DNA from: Mangifera indica
Lineage: Eukaryota > Streptophyta > Magnoliopsida > Sapindales > Anacardiaceae
Length of the DNA stretch: 64,000 nucleotides
NCBI RefSeq assembly: GCF_011075055.1
Contig: NC_058154.1
Span: forward strand, 4,258,501 to 4,322,500
Reading direction: 5' to 3'
The position numbers and the translations under genes were made by a program. This document shows positions 25,035-37,500 of this stretch, one piece after another. The notes beneath the pieces were generated by a model. The model saw nothing but the letters and a program-made list of their open reading frames with translations, searched no databases and was not told the DNA's origin. Position 1 is the first letter of the stretch, and the number at the start of each line of letters is the position of its first letter.

Positions 25035-25259
25035 ATAGAACTAGTAATGATCCTTCTTCATCTTCATTTATAAGGATAGAACTAGTTCTTTTATATATCA
25101 GAGTATATCTAATGCTTTCATTTTATTTTATTAAAAAATATAAACTTTTAGATTTTCCTATAGAATAGATTAAATTTTTAATATTTTCTATTAGATGTAC
25201 CAAACAAATATAATTAATATTATTTGTTTTGTTTTAAAATTAAAATGGTTAGTTTAGAA

Positions 25260-25330
<71 letters not shown>

Positions 25331-25516
25331 CACTTAGACACACCTAATAATGATATATTAAATTGTTTTTTAATTGAAAACACTAAACTTGTAAATTTTT
25401 TTATTAAAATAGTCAAACATTCTGAATTTATTATTAAAATGATTAAACATTTAATATTTTCTATTGAAAATATCAAACTAATTGCTTTATTTATAAAACA
25501 AAACAAAATAAAGAAT

Positions 25517-25520
<4 letters not shown>
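25035..25520 (+). repeat. Direct repeat B, copy 2
   Basis: Second copy of 23545-24010, split by a (TA)n tract at 25265-25325 and followed by another at 25519-25580 and a (TTTA)n run to about 25600. Confidence 0.8.
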
Positions 25521-25583
<63 letters not shown>

Positions 25584-25840
25584 TTATTTATTTATTTATA
25601 TATTGCAAATCCTGTCATTTATGTTAGGGATATCCCGCATTTACTTCACCTATTAATCTTCTTTTATTTTCATTACATTGTACAAATCCTACAGCCTACA
25701 GTCCAAGCATTCATCATTTTCTATTCCATTATCGCTCATTCACTCCATAATTCCACTCAACAAAAAGGTTTTCCTCGTTCGAATCAGCACCAAAATCGAC
25801 GGACAATAAATCGATTTTACCAACACATTCACTCCATAAC

Positions 25841-26560
25841 AAGTTTTGTTCCTTTTCTTTTAAAATAAAAAATCTCATATAATCTTATATTTTTTCTTTT
25901 TAATTCCTATTTGTAAATATCAATTGTTATTTTATTTTTTAATTTATTGATATTTGAAAACGATTGTTTATATAAGTGATCCAATCGAGTTTAAAAACTT
26001 ATTACTTTATTATATTTATATTAGATCAGTCATGATCCATATATAAAAAGTATAAGTTTAATTAATCATATTTTATAACACTATCACTGCAATTTGAAGT
26101 TTTTATCAGTTAGGACAAATGATGTTAAGACAAAATAAAAATTTTAGGGATGTATCTTTCATTTTTCCTTTTAGGGTTTATGATTTTTTATTAAATATCT
26201 ATCTATAAAGTGTTACTCATTCTTGTTTAGTTTGTTAGTAATAAAATATTACAGTAATCTTCTATTACTAATGGTAATGTGATAAGTAATATAGATAATA
26301 ATCTGATTACCACCTTCATCTTAAGTATTAAAATATTACTAAGATAATCTTAATTTTATTATAAATATATTTTTATTTATTAATTTTTTAAAACAAAAAT
26401 GACTTTATTTTCAATTAATATAATAAGTAATATAAAAAATATTTTAGAATAATTATACTTAAAGACATTTAAGTAAAATAATTTATTAATATTTTTTTAT
26501 TACCTCTAACTAAACATAATAATTATTTATACTTATTAAATTTTATCAAATATAGTAATG
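25841..26560 (+). repeat. Direct repeat A, copy 2 (uninterrupted)
   Basis: Second copy of 21349-22135. Here the text continues past ATTTTATCAAA into TATAGTAATG, showing the pre-insertion state of the site occupied by the element at 22136. Confidence 0.85.
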
Positions 26561-27323
26561 TTCTATGTAATTTATCTTCACAATAATATTTCAATTTTAA
26601 TAAGAAAATATTATCAAAATCATACGCCTCATAAAGGATAAAAATGAGATATATGTCATCTATTATTATTATTATTATTATTAAATCTCTTTATGTAAAA
26701 TTGAAAAATAAATTATTGTGATTTATTAATTAGCTACCTTATGTGTTTGAGATATTATAATTGAATATGGATTATGTATTGTGTTTAAAAGCATTCATAT
26801 TATAATTTGAAAATTGATTATTTATTGTGTTATATTAAGTTTAATGGCCAATTAAATATTTTGATTTAAAATGTTATATCAATTTCAATCAGATGTTTTA
26901 TGAACAAGTATTAAATTACGATTGATATTATCATATTTTTTTAAATATACTATTAATAATATATCGTATTAAATTAGTATATGTATGTTCTATATTTTTC
27001 TTTATCTAAATTTTTTGACGGTATTTTTACAAATATGCTTTTCACTATTTATTATATCATACTTATATAATTTTTTAACTATTTTTTGTCATACTTATAT
27101 TTACTAACTAGTTAATTATTAATTATTACAAGATTTTTGTTATTTAGCAAATATCAGAAAAATTTATTATTTAATTAATCTAGGTGTTGAGAAAAGACCC
27201 CTGCTTGACCATATGAATTGTGTGTAACAAAATTGGGCATCGATAGAAGTGTGATTTTAATGAAATTGACCTGACACATCACAGCCCAATTCAATCATAG
27301 TCATTTAAGCGGGGTCTACATCA
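26561..27323. other. AT-rich intergenic DNA
   Basis: Nothing recognisable apart from a short (ATT)n run at about 26659-26681. Confidence 0.6.
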
Positions 27324-27332
27324 CTATTAGAA

Positions 27333-28097
27333 GGCCAAAGGACTTATTTCCCCAACTACGAGGTTTTTTCAAGTTTTTTCTTTTTTTTTAATTTTGAAAA
27401 TTTTAAATATCTATTTATAATTAGTTAAAATTAACAGTAGTAAGGACAAAATTATTATTTTATTTATAATATTAAAAATAAACTAAAATATAATTTTTTT
27501 CCCTCTCTCAAATTTTAAAAACTAAAAGTTTTATTCAACCTAAGTTTTAAAAAATGATAGTTTTCCCTTAAGGTTTAGTTTCTAGATGTTCGATGCCATC
27601 TCTGATACCATTGTCGGCGGCCTCTCTCTCCCGAAGCTTCTTCTTCCTCTGATGGCCTTTTTTCACTCATTTGGACGCTCGATCGACATCGAAAGAGATG
27701 TGAAAGACGAAGACGAAGTTGTCGTCTTCGTCTAGGAAGGCGAACAAAGCTTTTCATCTTCTGTGCCTCCTTCGACATCAATCAGACGTCCAAATGGGTG
27801 GGAAAAGACCGTCGAAGGGAGAGAAAGCTTCAGGAGAGAAAGGTCGCCGACAATAACGTCGAAGATGACGTCAGACATCTGGAAACTAAACCTTAGAGGG
27901 AAACTATTATTTTTTAAAATTAAGTTGGGGAAAACTTTTAGTTTTTAAAATTTAGGAAGACAAAAAAAGATAAAATTTTAAGGGGTTAGAGTTCCATTAA
28001 TTTTAACTGCTTATGGTTGGGTATTTGATATTTTCAAAGTTAAAAGGGGAAAACTTGGGAAAACAACATACTTTAGGTGGGAAATAATCCTTTAGCC
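27333..28097. mobile_element. Palindromic MULE-like element, member 1 (765 bp)
   Basis: Ends GGCCAAAGGACTTATTTCCC and, inverted, GGCTAAAGGATTATTTCCC. Target-site duplications are CTATTAGAA (27324-27332) and TTATTAGAA (28098-28106), 8 of 9 identical. The whole element folds on itself: the left arm text TCTAGATGTTCGATGCC to CACTCATTTGGACG is the inverse of the right arm, and the centre (about 27700-27730) is GACGAAGACGAAGTTGTCGT. The frames 27575-27781 (-) and 27763-27948 (+) are arms of the hairpin read as protein. Confidence 0.85.
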
Positions 28098-28103
28098 TTA
28101 TTA

Positions 28104-28966
28104 GAATTGTGCATAATTCAATTCAAATTATAAAACTGAACCGAACCAAATCACTTAAAAATTATGTTTTCATTTGGTTTGACTTGTAAAATAGTTTGGT
28201 TTTGATTGAAATTTTCCAAATTATTTTTTTCAGTTTGGGTTACGGTTTAACAATTTTCAGACCGAATCAAACCTTAAACTGTATTTTTTTGAAATACATA
28301 TATATAAATATGTTTGACAAAAATTTCTAAAAACAATTAGATATATAACTTATTTTTTCATATTTATTTAATCATTTTTTATATGTATATTGTATATATA
28401 TTTTATATTTATTTTACACGTGTATATTATGTTTTAAAACACTATAATTTAGTTAATTTTTGTAAATAATATATATATTTAGAAATAAATGATTTTAAAA
28501 TATTCAAATTATGGTAATTGAATTTCGTATCATGTCGTATATCAAAAATTTAATTTACCATATCATGTATTATATTGTATTATACGTTTTTTAAAAATTA
28601 ATAGAAAATATCATTTTTTTTAGAAAATATCACAAACACCGTTAATATTTTAAAAATTTTCATATACACCCCTAATACACTATCATTTTTTGTTAAAAAA
28701 TGTATTAATTTGTATCGATAATATGAAACATAACACAAGATAGTATTGTATTGTATGATATATTTACTATATCATATTAATTCGATACATTTTATGATAT
28801 ATATCGTAAGATATGATATGTATTGTGTATAGTAAGATATCAATAATTATATTTCAAACCGGATCAAATCGTATTTTTTTAGTTTGATTTGAAAATTTTC
28901 TAAACTATTTTTTAATTTGGTTTGAAAAAACTCTTAAATAATATTAAACCGAATTATACATAACCC
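28104..28966. mobile_element. Probable small hAT-like non-autonomous element
   Basis: The ends are imperfect inverted repeats: GAATTGTGCATAATTCAATT on the left and, on the other strand, GGGTTATGTATAATTCGGTT on the right. Subterminal text on both sides is of the AACCGAACCAAAT type. A TTATTA word flanks each end, too short and shifted to prove an 8-bp TSD. The interior is AT-rich without coding potential. Confidence 0.4.
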
Positions 28967-29071
28967 TTATTATTATTGCTCAATGAAAAGGAAAATACCA
29001 AAAATTGCAAAAATAATAAAAATTTGATTATCATAATTATTACACAAAATGAGTCATTCTTAATCTTATTA

Positions 29072-29759
29072 GGCCAAAGGACATTATTTCCACTCAAATA
29101 TTACTATTGTTTCAAATTTTTATCATTTAATTTTAAAAATTCTTTTACCTATTTATAAGTTATTAAGGTTGTTAGTTTTAAAGGTAAAATTATTATTTTA
29201 CTTGTAATATTAAAAATAAATTAAAATATCTTATTTCTTTTTCTCTTTTTAAACCTTAAAAAATAACAATTTTTTCATTAGCCAAGTTTTAAAAAATAAC
29301 ATTTTCCCTCTAGGTTTACTTTTCAATCTCTAACTGCTCCCTCGACAATCTCTCCCTCTAGCGGTGGTCTCTCTCTCCTCATCTCTCCCTCCAGTAGCCC
29401 ATAGAAGCTGAGAAGGCGCTTTCGGACAAAGTTATTCATCTTCTTGACTTTTATGGCTGCTAATGGAGAGATGAAGAGAGAGAGATTGCCGCCGGAGGGA
29501 GATGAAGTGTTGGGAGGGAGAAACTATTGGAGATAGCGCTAAATATTGAAGAGTAAACCCTAAGGGAAAAAATATTGATTTTTAAAACTTGGCCTAAGGG
29601 AAAATTAATAGTTTTTAGGGTTTAAGAGAGGAAAAGAAGATATAATTTTCAATCTAACAGATTTGATTAACTTTAATAGCTCATAGGAGGTAAAAAAAGG
29701 TTGTTTAAAATTAAAGGATGAGAAGTTGAGAAAGATTGGTGGGAAAAAGTCCTTTGGCC
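29072..29759. mobile_element. Palindromic MULE-like element, member 2 (688 bp)
   Basis: Ends GGCCAAAGGACATTATTTCC and inverse GGCCAAAGGACTTTTTCCC. TSDs are ATCTTATTA (29063-29071) and TTCTTATCA (29760-29768), 7 of 9. The arms meet near 29425 with inverted GAGAGATGA/TCATCTCTC text. Confidence 0.8.
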
Positions 29760-29785
29760 TTCTTATCATTTATAAATTATGAATT

Positions 29786-30491
29786 GGCCCAAAGAACTAT
29801 TTCTCATCCAAGTTTTAATGTAAAGACAAATACACACATATAGGGTTTCAAAAACCCAAAGTCCCACTTATCACTTAACTTTTATTAAAATTTTTTATTA
29901 GGGTTAAGAGTAAAACCATAATCATTCTATCAGTAATATTAACAAAAAATTATAATTTTATTATTTTTTGCCTTCAGGTTTTGAAAACTAACTGTTTCAC
30001 CCCATTTTCAAAACTTTTCCAGTTTTGAAAAATGGCTTTTTCCCTCCAAATCTTTAGGGTTTCTATCTTCCCATCGACCACCAACTTCAATGATGACAAA
30101 AAGGAAGAGACGACGACACCTCTGTCAATGAAGAGAAGCTTCGACATCAATGATCTTCGTTTATGGAGGTGTCACTGTCTCTTCTTCTTTGCCATTGCTA
30201 GAGATGGTGGTCGGTGGGAAAATAGAAACCTAGAGATTTAAGGGGAAAAACTACTTTTCAAAACTGGAAAAGTTTTGAAAATAAGATGAACTGTCAGTTT
30301 TCAAAACCTAAGGAGAAAAATAGGAAAAATTATAATTTTTTTAATATGATTGGCAAAATGAGGGTTTTACCTTTTATCTTAATAAAAAGTTTTAATAGAA
30401 GTTGAGTGATAAGTGAGACTTTGTGTTTTTAACTCTGCGGATGTACATTTGCATTTATATTAAAACTTGGGTGAGAAATGGTTCTTTGGCC
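29786..30491. mobile_element. Palindromic MULE-like element, member 3 (706 bp)
   Basis: Ends GGCCCAAAGAACTATTTCTC and inverse GGCCAAAGAACCATTTCTC. TSDs are TTATGAATT (29777-29785) and TTGTGAATT (30492-30500), 8 of 9. The arms are inverse copies around about 30130. The frame 30032-30241 is one strand of the hairpin centre. Confidence 0.85.
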
Positions 30492-30510
30492 TTGTGAATT
30501 ATTGTAATTA

Positions 30511-30660
30511 GGCCAAACGACTATTTCCCACACAAGGTATAGTGAAATCTAGAACTAATACCTACTAACTTTCAAAAATCTAAAGTCCCACCCATGATCC
30601 AATTTTTGTTAAAATTTTTAGTTAGGGTTAAAAGTAAAATCGTCATTTTAATAATAATAT

Positions 30661-30707
<47 letters not shown>

Positions 30708-31414
30708 CATTAATTTTCACCCCTAAGTTTTAAAAACTAACAATTTTACCCATAGTTAAAGTTTTTTAGTTTTGAAAAGTCACATCCCCCCCCCCAAAAA
30801 AAAACCTAGGGTTTTCTTTCCACTTCTCTTATTTGATATCTCCAGCCACTAGTGACCTCCACGAAACTCTTTAACCCATCTCCAGCCACTACTTTGGTCT
30901 GAATTCATCTAGATTAAATGAATCTAGATAGTTTGGATGACGAAAACATCGTCTAGCAATGCCTTTGTTGTTTGATGATGCCTTTATCATTCAAATGAAG
31001 CATCGACCAGACAATCTTCGTTTGGCCGATGCTTCGTTTGGATTCGTCTAATCCCAATGAATCCAGACCAAGTTGGCGGCTGAAGATGGGTTAGAGAGTT
31101 TTGTGGAGGTCACTGATGGCTAAAGATGTCGCCAGAGAGGAGAGGAAAGGTTTTGAGGGGGGGGGGGGGGGGGACTACCATTTTTCAAAACTAGAAAACT
31201 TTACTAGGGGTGAAATATTAGTTTTTTAAATTTAGGGATGAAAAATTAATGAATTACATGTTTTTTTGATACTATTGTTAAAATAACAATTTTATCCCTA
31301 ACTATATCTAAAAATTTCAATAAAAATTAGCTCATAAGTGGTCTTTGGGTTTTTGAAAGTTTGCAGCTGTTGGTTGGGTTACATTACACCTTGGGTGGGA
31401 AGTATAATTTGGCC
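30511..31414. mobile_element. Palindromic MULE-like element, member 4 (904 bp), next to SAC8
   Basis: Ends GGCCAAACGACTATTTCCC and, inverted, GGCCAAATTATACTTCCC. TSDs are TTGTAATTA (30502-30510) and TTATAATTA (31415-31423), 8 of 9. A C-run near 30787 in the left arm is mirrored by a G-run near 31158 in the right arm, which shows the fold. A (TA)n tract lies at 30662-30704. It ends 145 bp before the SAC8 start codon. Confidence 0.85.
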
Positions 31415-31559
31415 TTATAATTAACCATACCAAGCCTACCCATTAGGTTGATTAGTTGTTGTGACTTGCCTTCATTTCTTTTCCTGCTTAAATCAATGAA
31501 GAAGAAAAATTGAATTCACATCTTTTTCGTGCTGATTTATTCTGAACCGATTACGAGGT

Positions 31560-34500
31560 ATGGAGTCTGAATCATCTTCCTCTTCTGGTAAATTCAGGCT
31601 CTATGAGCACCTGGAATTGCTGGAATTTAAGGATAAGTACGTGATAAAATCTCTCGAGTCTCCTAATCAAGGCTTCTCAATTGACCGGAGTGATGGAAAT
31701 ATTCAGCTGCTAAAAGGTAACAGTTTTTTTTTTTTTTTTTCGTGATATAATTTAAGCAAATTTTTGTTTGGTTTCCTATATAACGAGGGAATAGAAAATG
31801 AAATTCCTAGAAATTAAGCTTCAGTCAGAGAATAGTCAAATATTTAAAGCTCGTGTGAAATTAATACAATTATCTAACATTGTTGAGATGTGTTTTCTGA
31901 TAATGGAATCTATAGGAAGCTTATCTTATTTTGAAATTCATGTTTAGGATGAGCAGTTGAATTCGAGATAATTTAGCAACTTGTGAAAATTGAATATTTT
32001 TGCTTGGTCAAATTAGTTAATTTACATAGGCTATCGTTATTGACATCGTATGAAGAATATCTGACTTTTGTTTTTTTTTAATTGGCTTCCTTAACTTGGG
32101 AACTTAATTGCATTTTTATACAGATGATACTTGTTCTGGAAGCCCTTGCCAAACCACTACGATATATGGGGTGGTGGGAACAATTCGACTGCTAGCTGGT
32201 ATTGTTGCTCCAAATAATATTAAATATTCTATTCATTTAATTGCATACCGTTTCAAGTGCCCTGATTGAAATGTTGCTTTTGTACAAATTGATTGGTATG
32301 CCGGTATAACTACTCTATGCAGCCTTTTTGTCATTTTTTTTACACTTTTAATTGTATTTTGTACTTGAATTTTGCAGTATCCCATGGCCTAAACTTGCAT
32401 AATAAGTTAACTGCCTTCAGCGTCTTTGTAAGCATTGTAGTCAATGAGAAAAAAAGACAGTGATCATATCTTACATGCTCTTTTGTTGTTAGATAAGGTT
32501 TCTAAGTCTAATTTTCTGCACGAGTGCAGGAAAATATGTACTAGTAATTACTTCACGGAAGGAAGTTGGAACTTACGTTGGTTTCCCAGTTTATAGAGTA
32601 ATGTCTATGAAGTTCCTGTCTTGCAATGAGGCTTTGAAGAATTCAAATGATCAAGAGGTAAGGTTTGTTTCTTTTGGTCTCAAAAGATTTTAGTAGGCAT
32701 GTCTTCAGATGATTGATATTTGTTGTTTTACTCCTAATCTTAGTGTTATATGCCTGTGTAGAAAAAGGACGAGGCTCACTTCATGAATCTATTGAAAATA
32801 GTGGAAGCAACCCCTGGATTGTATTATTCATATGACACAGATATAACACTGAAGTAAATCCTTTTATCTTGAACCATGCTTTTTAAGTATTTTCCTATTG
32901 TTAGCATAATCATCTGCAGTTTAGGTGCATTTCTATGTTCACATGTTAAAACTGTTATTTATAAGATGCATTTACTTGTGTGGTCCAGCTTACAGAGGAG
33001 ATGTAAGTTAGCAGAAGGGTGGATAGCTAAACCAACTTGGAAGCAGGTTTGCTTACAAACATAGTTTGGATAGACAAGTTTTTACCAGAAAATAATTCGT
33101 ATTTTGTTCATTTGATAAATCATTGTGATGCTACTTCAATTTTTGCACATTAACTATAATGGTGTTACTTTAAGTTAAGGATGCTGTTTTTTTTTTTTTT
33201 TAAATATATATATATTTTTATTGCTTATTCCTTACAAATGTTAGTTTTCAAAGATTTGTATTAAGAGGTAGCATTTTAATGTTTTCTGAACTCTGTATTT
33301 GTTAGAATAAGTTATTAGTACAGAAGAAAATAGTGTATCTTACAGTTAATTAATAATTGTTGATAATTTTGATTACCAATTTTCTGTTCATATTCCAGGC
33401 TGACCCTCGATTTGTTTGGAACAGAAACCTATTGGAGGAACTTATCGAGTACAAGGTTAGAATTCATTTTGCTTAGATTATAGGTTAGCTTTCCGCTTGT
33501 ACTTCTCTTTGTTTGTCTGAGGGGATTTTTGGTAAGAAGGAGAGGATGGATCTCCTTGTCAATTCTTCAACTAGGATTCTTAATGAATTACATTTCTTCT
33601 AATACAATGTTTTTCTTCTGGTGGCAGCTTGATGGATTTATCATGCCTCTTTTACAAGGAAATATCCTTAAGCCTTTGATTCCTCATGATTTTCATTTAA
33701 CATTTGTATGTATATGTGGGTGTGATTGTGTGTTTTCATGAGTTTACTTGAACTTAGAAGTGAAGAAAAAAATCCATTGTTATTCTATCTTTATTTTGTT
33801 CACTTAACCAAGTTTCAAGCTTTGGGGCTGCTCAGTTAAAGCTAAAGGATTCACCTGCTGCAATAACATTGGTTTCAAGGAGGTGTAATCGGCGTTTAGG
33901 TGCATTACTATAAATGATTGATTCTCATAGTTATTGATGCTGCAATGTCGGAGTAGTTTCGATCTATATGATCTTTATATGGTAATATGGTGACTTAGGG
34001 ACACGAATGTGGAGAAGAGGAGCTAATTTTGAAGGTGACACTGCCAATTTTATTGAAACTGAGCAACTGCTAGAAGTTGAAGATTTCAGATCCTCATTAT
34101 TGCAGGTATCAACTGCGTCTAATGGTAGTTTAGAAAATGATTGTATGTTTTAAGATTGGTGTAGCTAGTTAATAAGATCAATTATCATCCCAACTCAAGG
34201 CGTATGTTGTCTAACATGTTATGCATCAAACACCCAATATTACTGCAGAACTGAATTTTTTTACAAAGCATTCTGTGTCCTTTAATTCTTTATAGGATGC
34301 CATAGGAACCCAACTAAAATTTTATTTAATATTGAAATAAATATTGTTCGTAACAAAATGTGAACTCCTTCCAAAGGCCATAGCCTTCTAATTAGGCAAT
34401 GCAAATACCCAAATAACAATGTTTTTCCCCTCTCTTCAATCAGCTCTATTTATAATACCCATATCTATCTTTCAAATTCAACAAATTCCAATATTTATCC

Positions 34501-37500
34501 AAATCTTTTATTTTATCCTAATCTTAAATTTATTATCTAATCTTATTCTAAATTTAAATGTTTTGTCCTAATCAAACAATTTATTCAAATTAAATATTTT
34601 ATTAATTAATATTATTTTTATTATAATTATCATGATTATTTGATTAAATCTCAACATTCCTTGCCCCTTTGAAATACACCTTTTCCTCAAGGTGGGCAAA
34701 ATTGGAAAATATCTTTTTTTTATTTTACATTTCTTTCTACTCAATTTGAAAAAACTCCTATTTTGCTATTATCCAATTGCCACTACTAATAAATAAATTC
34801 AAACCTATACGTCCTCCTTTAATATATTCTACCTTCATCCCTAATACCAGAAGTTTTGAAAAAAATCCTCCTATTTTGCTATTATTCCAATTGCCACTAC
34901 CGATAAATAAATTCAAACTTGTACGTCCTTCTTTAACGTACTCTACCTTCATCCCTAATGCTAGAAGTTTAAGCGAATGAACCATTTCTAGTGATTGGGT
35001 TTCATTGGAAATAACCAATTTTTCATCAAAATCAGTCGGATTACCCCCAAAATTTGTTATCCATCGTTAGCTTTGTAAATTCATCGGAACCTATCAATTC
35101 ATGACCAAAGTTGTTGAAATCTATCGATTTCACCATCTAGTCTAGTTATCAAAATCTACTGCTTTTTTGTCAAAAACCCCCATTTCAACAAAATCAGTTC
35201 CACTCTTATCCAACAGATTGACTTCTCTCCTCTTTTGCTTCTTATCACTCCCTATCAGAATGATATCATCATCAGATCCATCCTGGTTAACAAGTAACAC
35301 TGCTAGTCATTTGAATTTACAGTCGTGATCAAACTTGAGTTTGCCTTCACAACGGAGACATATTACTTTCTTTGACATATCTCGAGACTTCAATTTTGAA
35401 ACCACAACCAACTCCCATTGTCATCCAATATAACATCGATTTGTTCTATTCTCTTATTGCTCGGTCCAATTTTATATAATAATATTGTTGGCAACAAGAG
35501 ATGCTAACTTCTCCCTTCTTTCAATCCAATCAGCTTTATTTATAATAACTATATCTTTCAAATTCAAATATTTATCCAAATCTTTTATTTTATTTTAATC
35601 TTAAATTTGTTAACAAATCTTATTCTAAACTTAAATATTTTATCCTGATCAAACAATTTATTCAAATCAATTATTTTATTAATTAATATTAATATTATTT
35701 TTATTATAATTATCGCTATTATTTGATTAAATCCTAACAGGATGCAATCTAAATTGAGGAATTTATTTGTAGGCTTATTTTGTATTATTTCACTGACAGC
35801 TTTCTTTAAATAATGCTGTATATGACAGAAACTCTCTCTGGGAAGTTTTTATGTGCCTTTTGATGCTGTATTGAGTGTCTAAACGGTCCTTGTTTTATTT
35901 GTTATTCCCTCGCTAGCTCACAAGAACAAATTGTGTACTTATATTATATCATTAGAACTACTTACTTCAACCAGAATGATTGTTATAGATATGCAGTAGG
36001 TAGTACATAAATGTTAGGAGATGAGCTTGCATATTCATTATTTGAAATTCTTTTGTCTTTCTCTTTTTTAATTTCATAAATGAAGATCTCTTCAGTTAGG
36101 ATACACTTTCTTTGTTTGATATTTATGGCCGTTAACCTTAAATACTGCCATCTTTTGGAACATGACCCGTCAGTACTTTAACACAGTCCTGATTCTGATA
36201 AATGAGTCATATAATTTTTAACTCAACATTTTTCTTGTTGCTTCATATTCTGACTAGAGTTCCACACCATCTGTCATCTCTCCAACAATGTTAAAGGTTT
36301 TTTCATCCAGTAAATGGGAAAGAAATAATTTCTCTTTTAATGCCTATATTATTGGTTTACTTGTTAATTTTTCTTCTGTTTCAGATTCGTGGCTCAATTC
36401 CTCTGCTGTGGGAGCAAATTGTTGATTTGAGCTATAAGCCACAGCTTAAAATTATTAATCATGAGGAGACGGTAAAGTTTCACCCCCAAATATGGTGCTA
36501 CTAATAGTTAGATGTAAAGTGATGTTTTCCATGTGTGTTCATGTATTTATCATGTTATATCCAGCTAAAAATTGTGGAGCGGCATTTCTCTGACCTATTC
36601 CAAAGTTATGGAGAAGTTATAGCAGTAGACTTAACTGACAAGGTAAGAAATTTCTTCTCTGTTGTCTTTAACCTTAAAGCAAAAATATCTCATCTTGTGT
36701 CAGCAGTTTCTTTTTTGGCCAATTAGCAATGCAGAAAATTGGGCTAGGTTGGAGCCAAGAGTTTCCTTTGTGATTTTCTTATGAGCATAATATCTTTGAC
36801 AGTTTTAAATGGCATCTGCTAATTTATGAATTGTTTACTGTGGTCTATCTACACAACTTTGAAGTTTTGTTTCACAAGGAAAATGTGTCTGCTGACAATT
36901 CAAACTTATACAATTCACCATTATTTATTCTACAATTGCAGCATGGTGATGAAGGTCAGTTAAGTGCAGCATACGCAGCTGAAATGCAAAAGCTTCCAAA
37001 AGTGAGGTAATATTTTACATTTCGTTATATCATGCCATGGCAACAATAATGCTTGATTTGCTACTTTTTGATTAACTCTTTAAAAACCATCTTGACCTAC
37101 TTTGTTGTCATTAAAAAATAAATTTTTATTTGTCTAGTGAAGAATAGTATTAGTTATCTTTCACTTCTCTCTAGAGTAACGTTTCTTTTTTAATTCAGCT
37201 TTCATCTAGTCTTCTTGATAGTGATATCATCTTGTTCTGCATTTTTGGTAATCTATTCACCTTGTTTGTCTGTCTTTTGTCCACTGCAGGTGCTTGGGGT
37301 TACATTTAGGAACTTGGTATATTGGATAATAACATTAACAATGCAAAGTTAGGATGAGGCTTAAAAATCTGAACCACAGTATGCAGTGGATAGGTTTTGT
37401 ACGTTTAGTAGCCTATCGGAGGTTAGCTGTTAAGGAATCAAGAGTCCATCTAATTTTCTCAAAAAATAAATTAATAAAAGAAAATCCTTATAGAGTCATT

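Noticed and set aside
27575..27948. Arginine-rich opposed reading frames that could be small proteins
   Set aside because: They are the two arms of palindromic member 1 read on either strand, and equivalent frames recur in members 5 and 6.
33529..33741. Open frame across SAC8 exon 7 into the intron
   Set aside because: Only 33628-33661 is supported as exon by homology; the remainder is the intron read through.
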